Positions 62,703 through 64,000 of a DNA stretch of 64,000 bases are shown here, piece after piece. The stretch is taken from the NCBI RefSeq assembly GCF_039521845.1, contig NZ_BAAACW010000068.1, forward strand, positions 1 through 64,000. Reading direction: 5' to 3'. The stretch comes from Alkalibacterium iburiense (GTDB lineage: Bacteria > Bacillota > Bacilli > Lactobacillales > Carnobacteriaceae_A). The notes below the pieces were generated by a model. It was given only the letters and a program-made list of their open reading frames with translations, did not search any database and had not been told where the DNA came from. Both the position numbers and the translations under genes were made by a program. How positions within the stretch are numbered: the stretch's first letter is position 1; the number at the start of each line of letters is the position of its first letter.

Positions 62703-64000
62703 TCAGATCCATTGACTGGCTCGCCTCAGGCGAGCAAAGACCCTGTAGAATTCATTCTGATAAATATGATAACTAGATAATTTGAGATAGACTCGTCTAC
62801 CCGTTTGGACTAATTTCCCAGCAACTTTCAGAAACTTCAATCGAATAGAATGAATGGTCATTCCCTTTTGGGCTTCTTCAAAGCCAATAGTTCTTAAGAA
62901 GTTGACTAATTTGTAAGCTATCAAGCTGAGCATCATTCAGACATGATTCTCCAAAAAGCGAGGACTGTCTGTCTTGTCAAAGTAAAAGCCAGCTTTCGCT
63001 TCTTTAATGAAGTTCTCCATTGTGCCACGTTTGGCATAGAGAGAAAAGATGGTATCAGGAGAAATATTTTCTGATAGATTCGTCACGATAAACTCATGTC
63101 GAAAGAGTAGTTCACCCGCTTCACGTGTTGAGCGTATACACACACGACGACTTTGTGACCAGGATTGTGCTTGATAAGTCGTTGAAAAGTACTGAATTTC
63201 TCGTTCTTCCCATTTTTGATCATCGCCATAAAGCACTGATTTTTCAGCTATTTGTCCTAGTCTACGATTATTCTTCAGTCGAATAACATAATGACTCTTT
63301 TTTAATTCACACGAATCATACACACCAGGTGTAGCGAACCCGCTGTCTCCACGAACCAAGATCTCAGTGTTTGGTAGAGAGTGATTATAGTGCTCTAATA
63401 AAGGTGTGAGAAACTCCTTTACACCTTTAGACGTATATTGATTCCCTGAACGTAGTTCAGCTTTTAAGAAGTCACCAGTCAATCCGTCAAAAGCTACCAA
63501 TGGATGGTAACCATAGGTTTGGTAGTGGGTATTATAATCCGTTTGTTCTTGGTGACCAAATGTATCTGAATGGGTCGAATCTAAATCAATGATTAATTCC
63601 GTATCATTACGGATGAGGCGTGCTTTATCAATAAGTTCTTGGTTAAAAGCTTGAAGTTCATGGATATTCCCCTCAGATAGTCGATCTAAAAATCGAGAAA
63701 GAGAAGATTGAGAAGCGAGTTCTTTCCTATCTAAAACAGCTTTAAAGACGGGATCTTGTCTCAGGAGATTAGCTGCAGAATCAGCTGGGTAACCAGCAAT
63801 TAATTGCATAATGAACTGCTCAAGTATGGATAAGTTGTCATGAGTAAAATACGCTCGTTCGTCTTCAATTTGAATGTGTTGCTTAGCCAGTTCAGAAAAA
63901 CCGAAGGTGTTCATCAGCTCTTTCACTAGGACGAGACCCGAATCACTCGATAATTGACCACCTGTATGAGAAATAGTGATATTTGAATTGAATTTTACTT
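62703..64000 (-). pseudogene. IS1380-family transposase with in-frame stop, cut by window end
   Basis: Minus-strand frame encoding a DDE transposase of the IS1380 family. Acidic residues are in IDLDSTHSDTFG, RGDSGFA and KRGTMENFIKEA. At 62937-62939 a TGA breaks FLENHV from MMLSLIAYKLVNFLRTIGFE in the same frame; one C-to-T change from CGA would explain it. Upstream of the GTG at 63926 the same frame continues (SHTGGQLSSDSGLVLVKE) to the window edge, so the 5' end is outside. It is probably inactive unless the stop is a sequencing error. Confidence 0.8.

Noticed and set aside
62937..62939. TGA read as tryptophan, as in mollicutes
   Set aside because: TGA is not used inside any conserved gene of the window, and the position in IS1380 relatives seems to be Arg rather than Trp.
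1..64000. tRNA or rRNA genes
   Set aside because: I looked in the gaps for cloverleaf-like TTCGAATC signatures and rRNA motifs and found none that could be supported by eye.

Overview
The window comes from a low-GC Gram-positive bacterium of the order Lactobacillales. The evidence is the S10-spc-alpha order without map between adk and infA, a TTG-started rpoB behind a Lacto-rpoB-like leader, several phosphotransferase (PTS) sugar operons, cre-like sites and strong Shine-Dalgarno (SD) sequences. A family near Carnobacteriaceae or Aerococcaceae is my inference. A 34-N run at 60048-60081 shows that this is a draft assembly.

Layout. (1) 1-6765: a minus-strand sugar locus with a GH4 phospho-glycosidase, a glucose/maltose-type EIICB permease, a GH38 alpha-mannosidase and an RpiR regulator. 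(2) 6886-11760: a second minus-strand operon with a PRD activator, EIIA, EIIB, UlaA/SgaT-type EIIC and a SIS-domain protein, behind a cre-containing promoter. (3) 11818-17240: a structured intergenic region that may hold an RNA gene, a metallo-beta-lactamase-fold hydrolase, an AAC(3)-like acetyltransferase, a plus-strand CofE-like ligase with a small companion gene, a P-loop kinase, truA and a 51-bp hairpin repeat array. (4) 17271-19755: the EcfA1-A2-T module for vitamin and metal uptake. (5) 20092-34640: the full S10-spc-alpha ribosomal superoperon, running from rpsJ to rplQ on the minus strand, with secY, adk, infA and rpoA. (6) 34855-39265: a plus-strand MoxR-DUF58-transglutaminase operon, followed by a convergent lipoprotein gene. 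(7) 40222-44994: tuf, fusA, rpsG and rpsL. (8) 45080-52711: rpoC and rpoB, with a long leader. (9) 52923-59820: an RsmC-like methyltransferase, fumC, a PRD-type regulator, a fumarase/aspartase-superfamily lyase, and a glucoside PTS permease broken by a frameshift. (10) 59926-64000: an IS200-like element, a uracil permease behind a PyrR-type leader, and an IS1380-family transposase with an in-frame stop that runs off the window.

How the genes work together. The core (ribosome, RNA polymerase, elongation factors, Sec channel, ECF module) is conventional. The accessory flanks are three PTS-centred carbohydrate loci with their own regulators and candidate CcpA sites. The least explained is the PTS-lyase operon beside regulator-fumC: the lyase family usually releases fumarate from N-substituted aspartates, and fumarase would turn that fumarate into malate. 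This suggests an undescribed route for a sugar-aspartate-like conjugate, but it is a hypothesis only. Other points of interest are the hairpin arrays of GAGTT/AACTC arms, terminator-like structures inside the rpoB leader and between secY and adk, and a CofE-like protein in a lineage not known to make F420.
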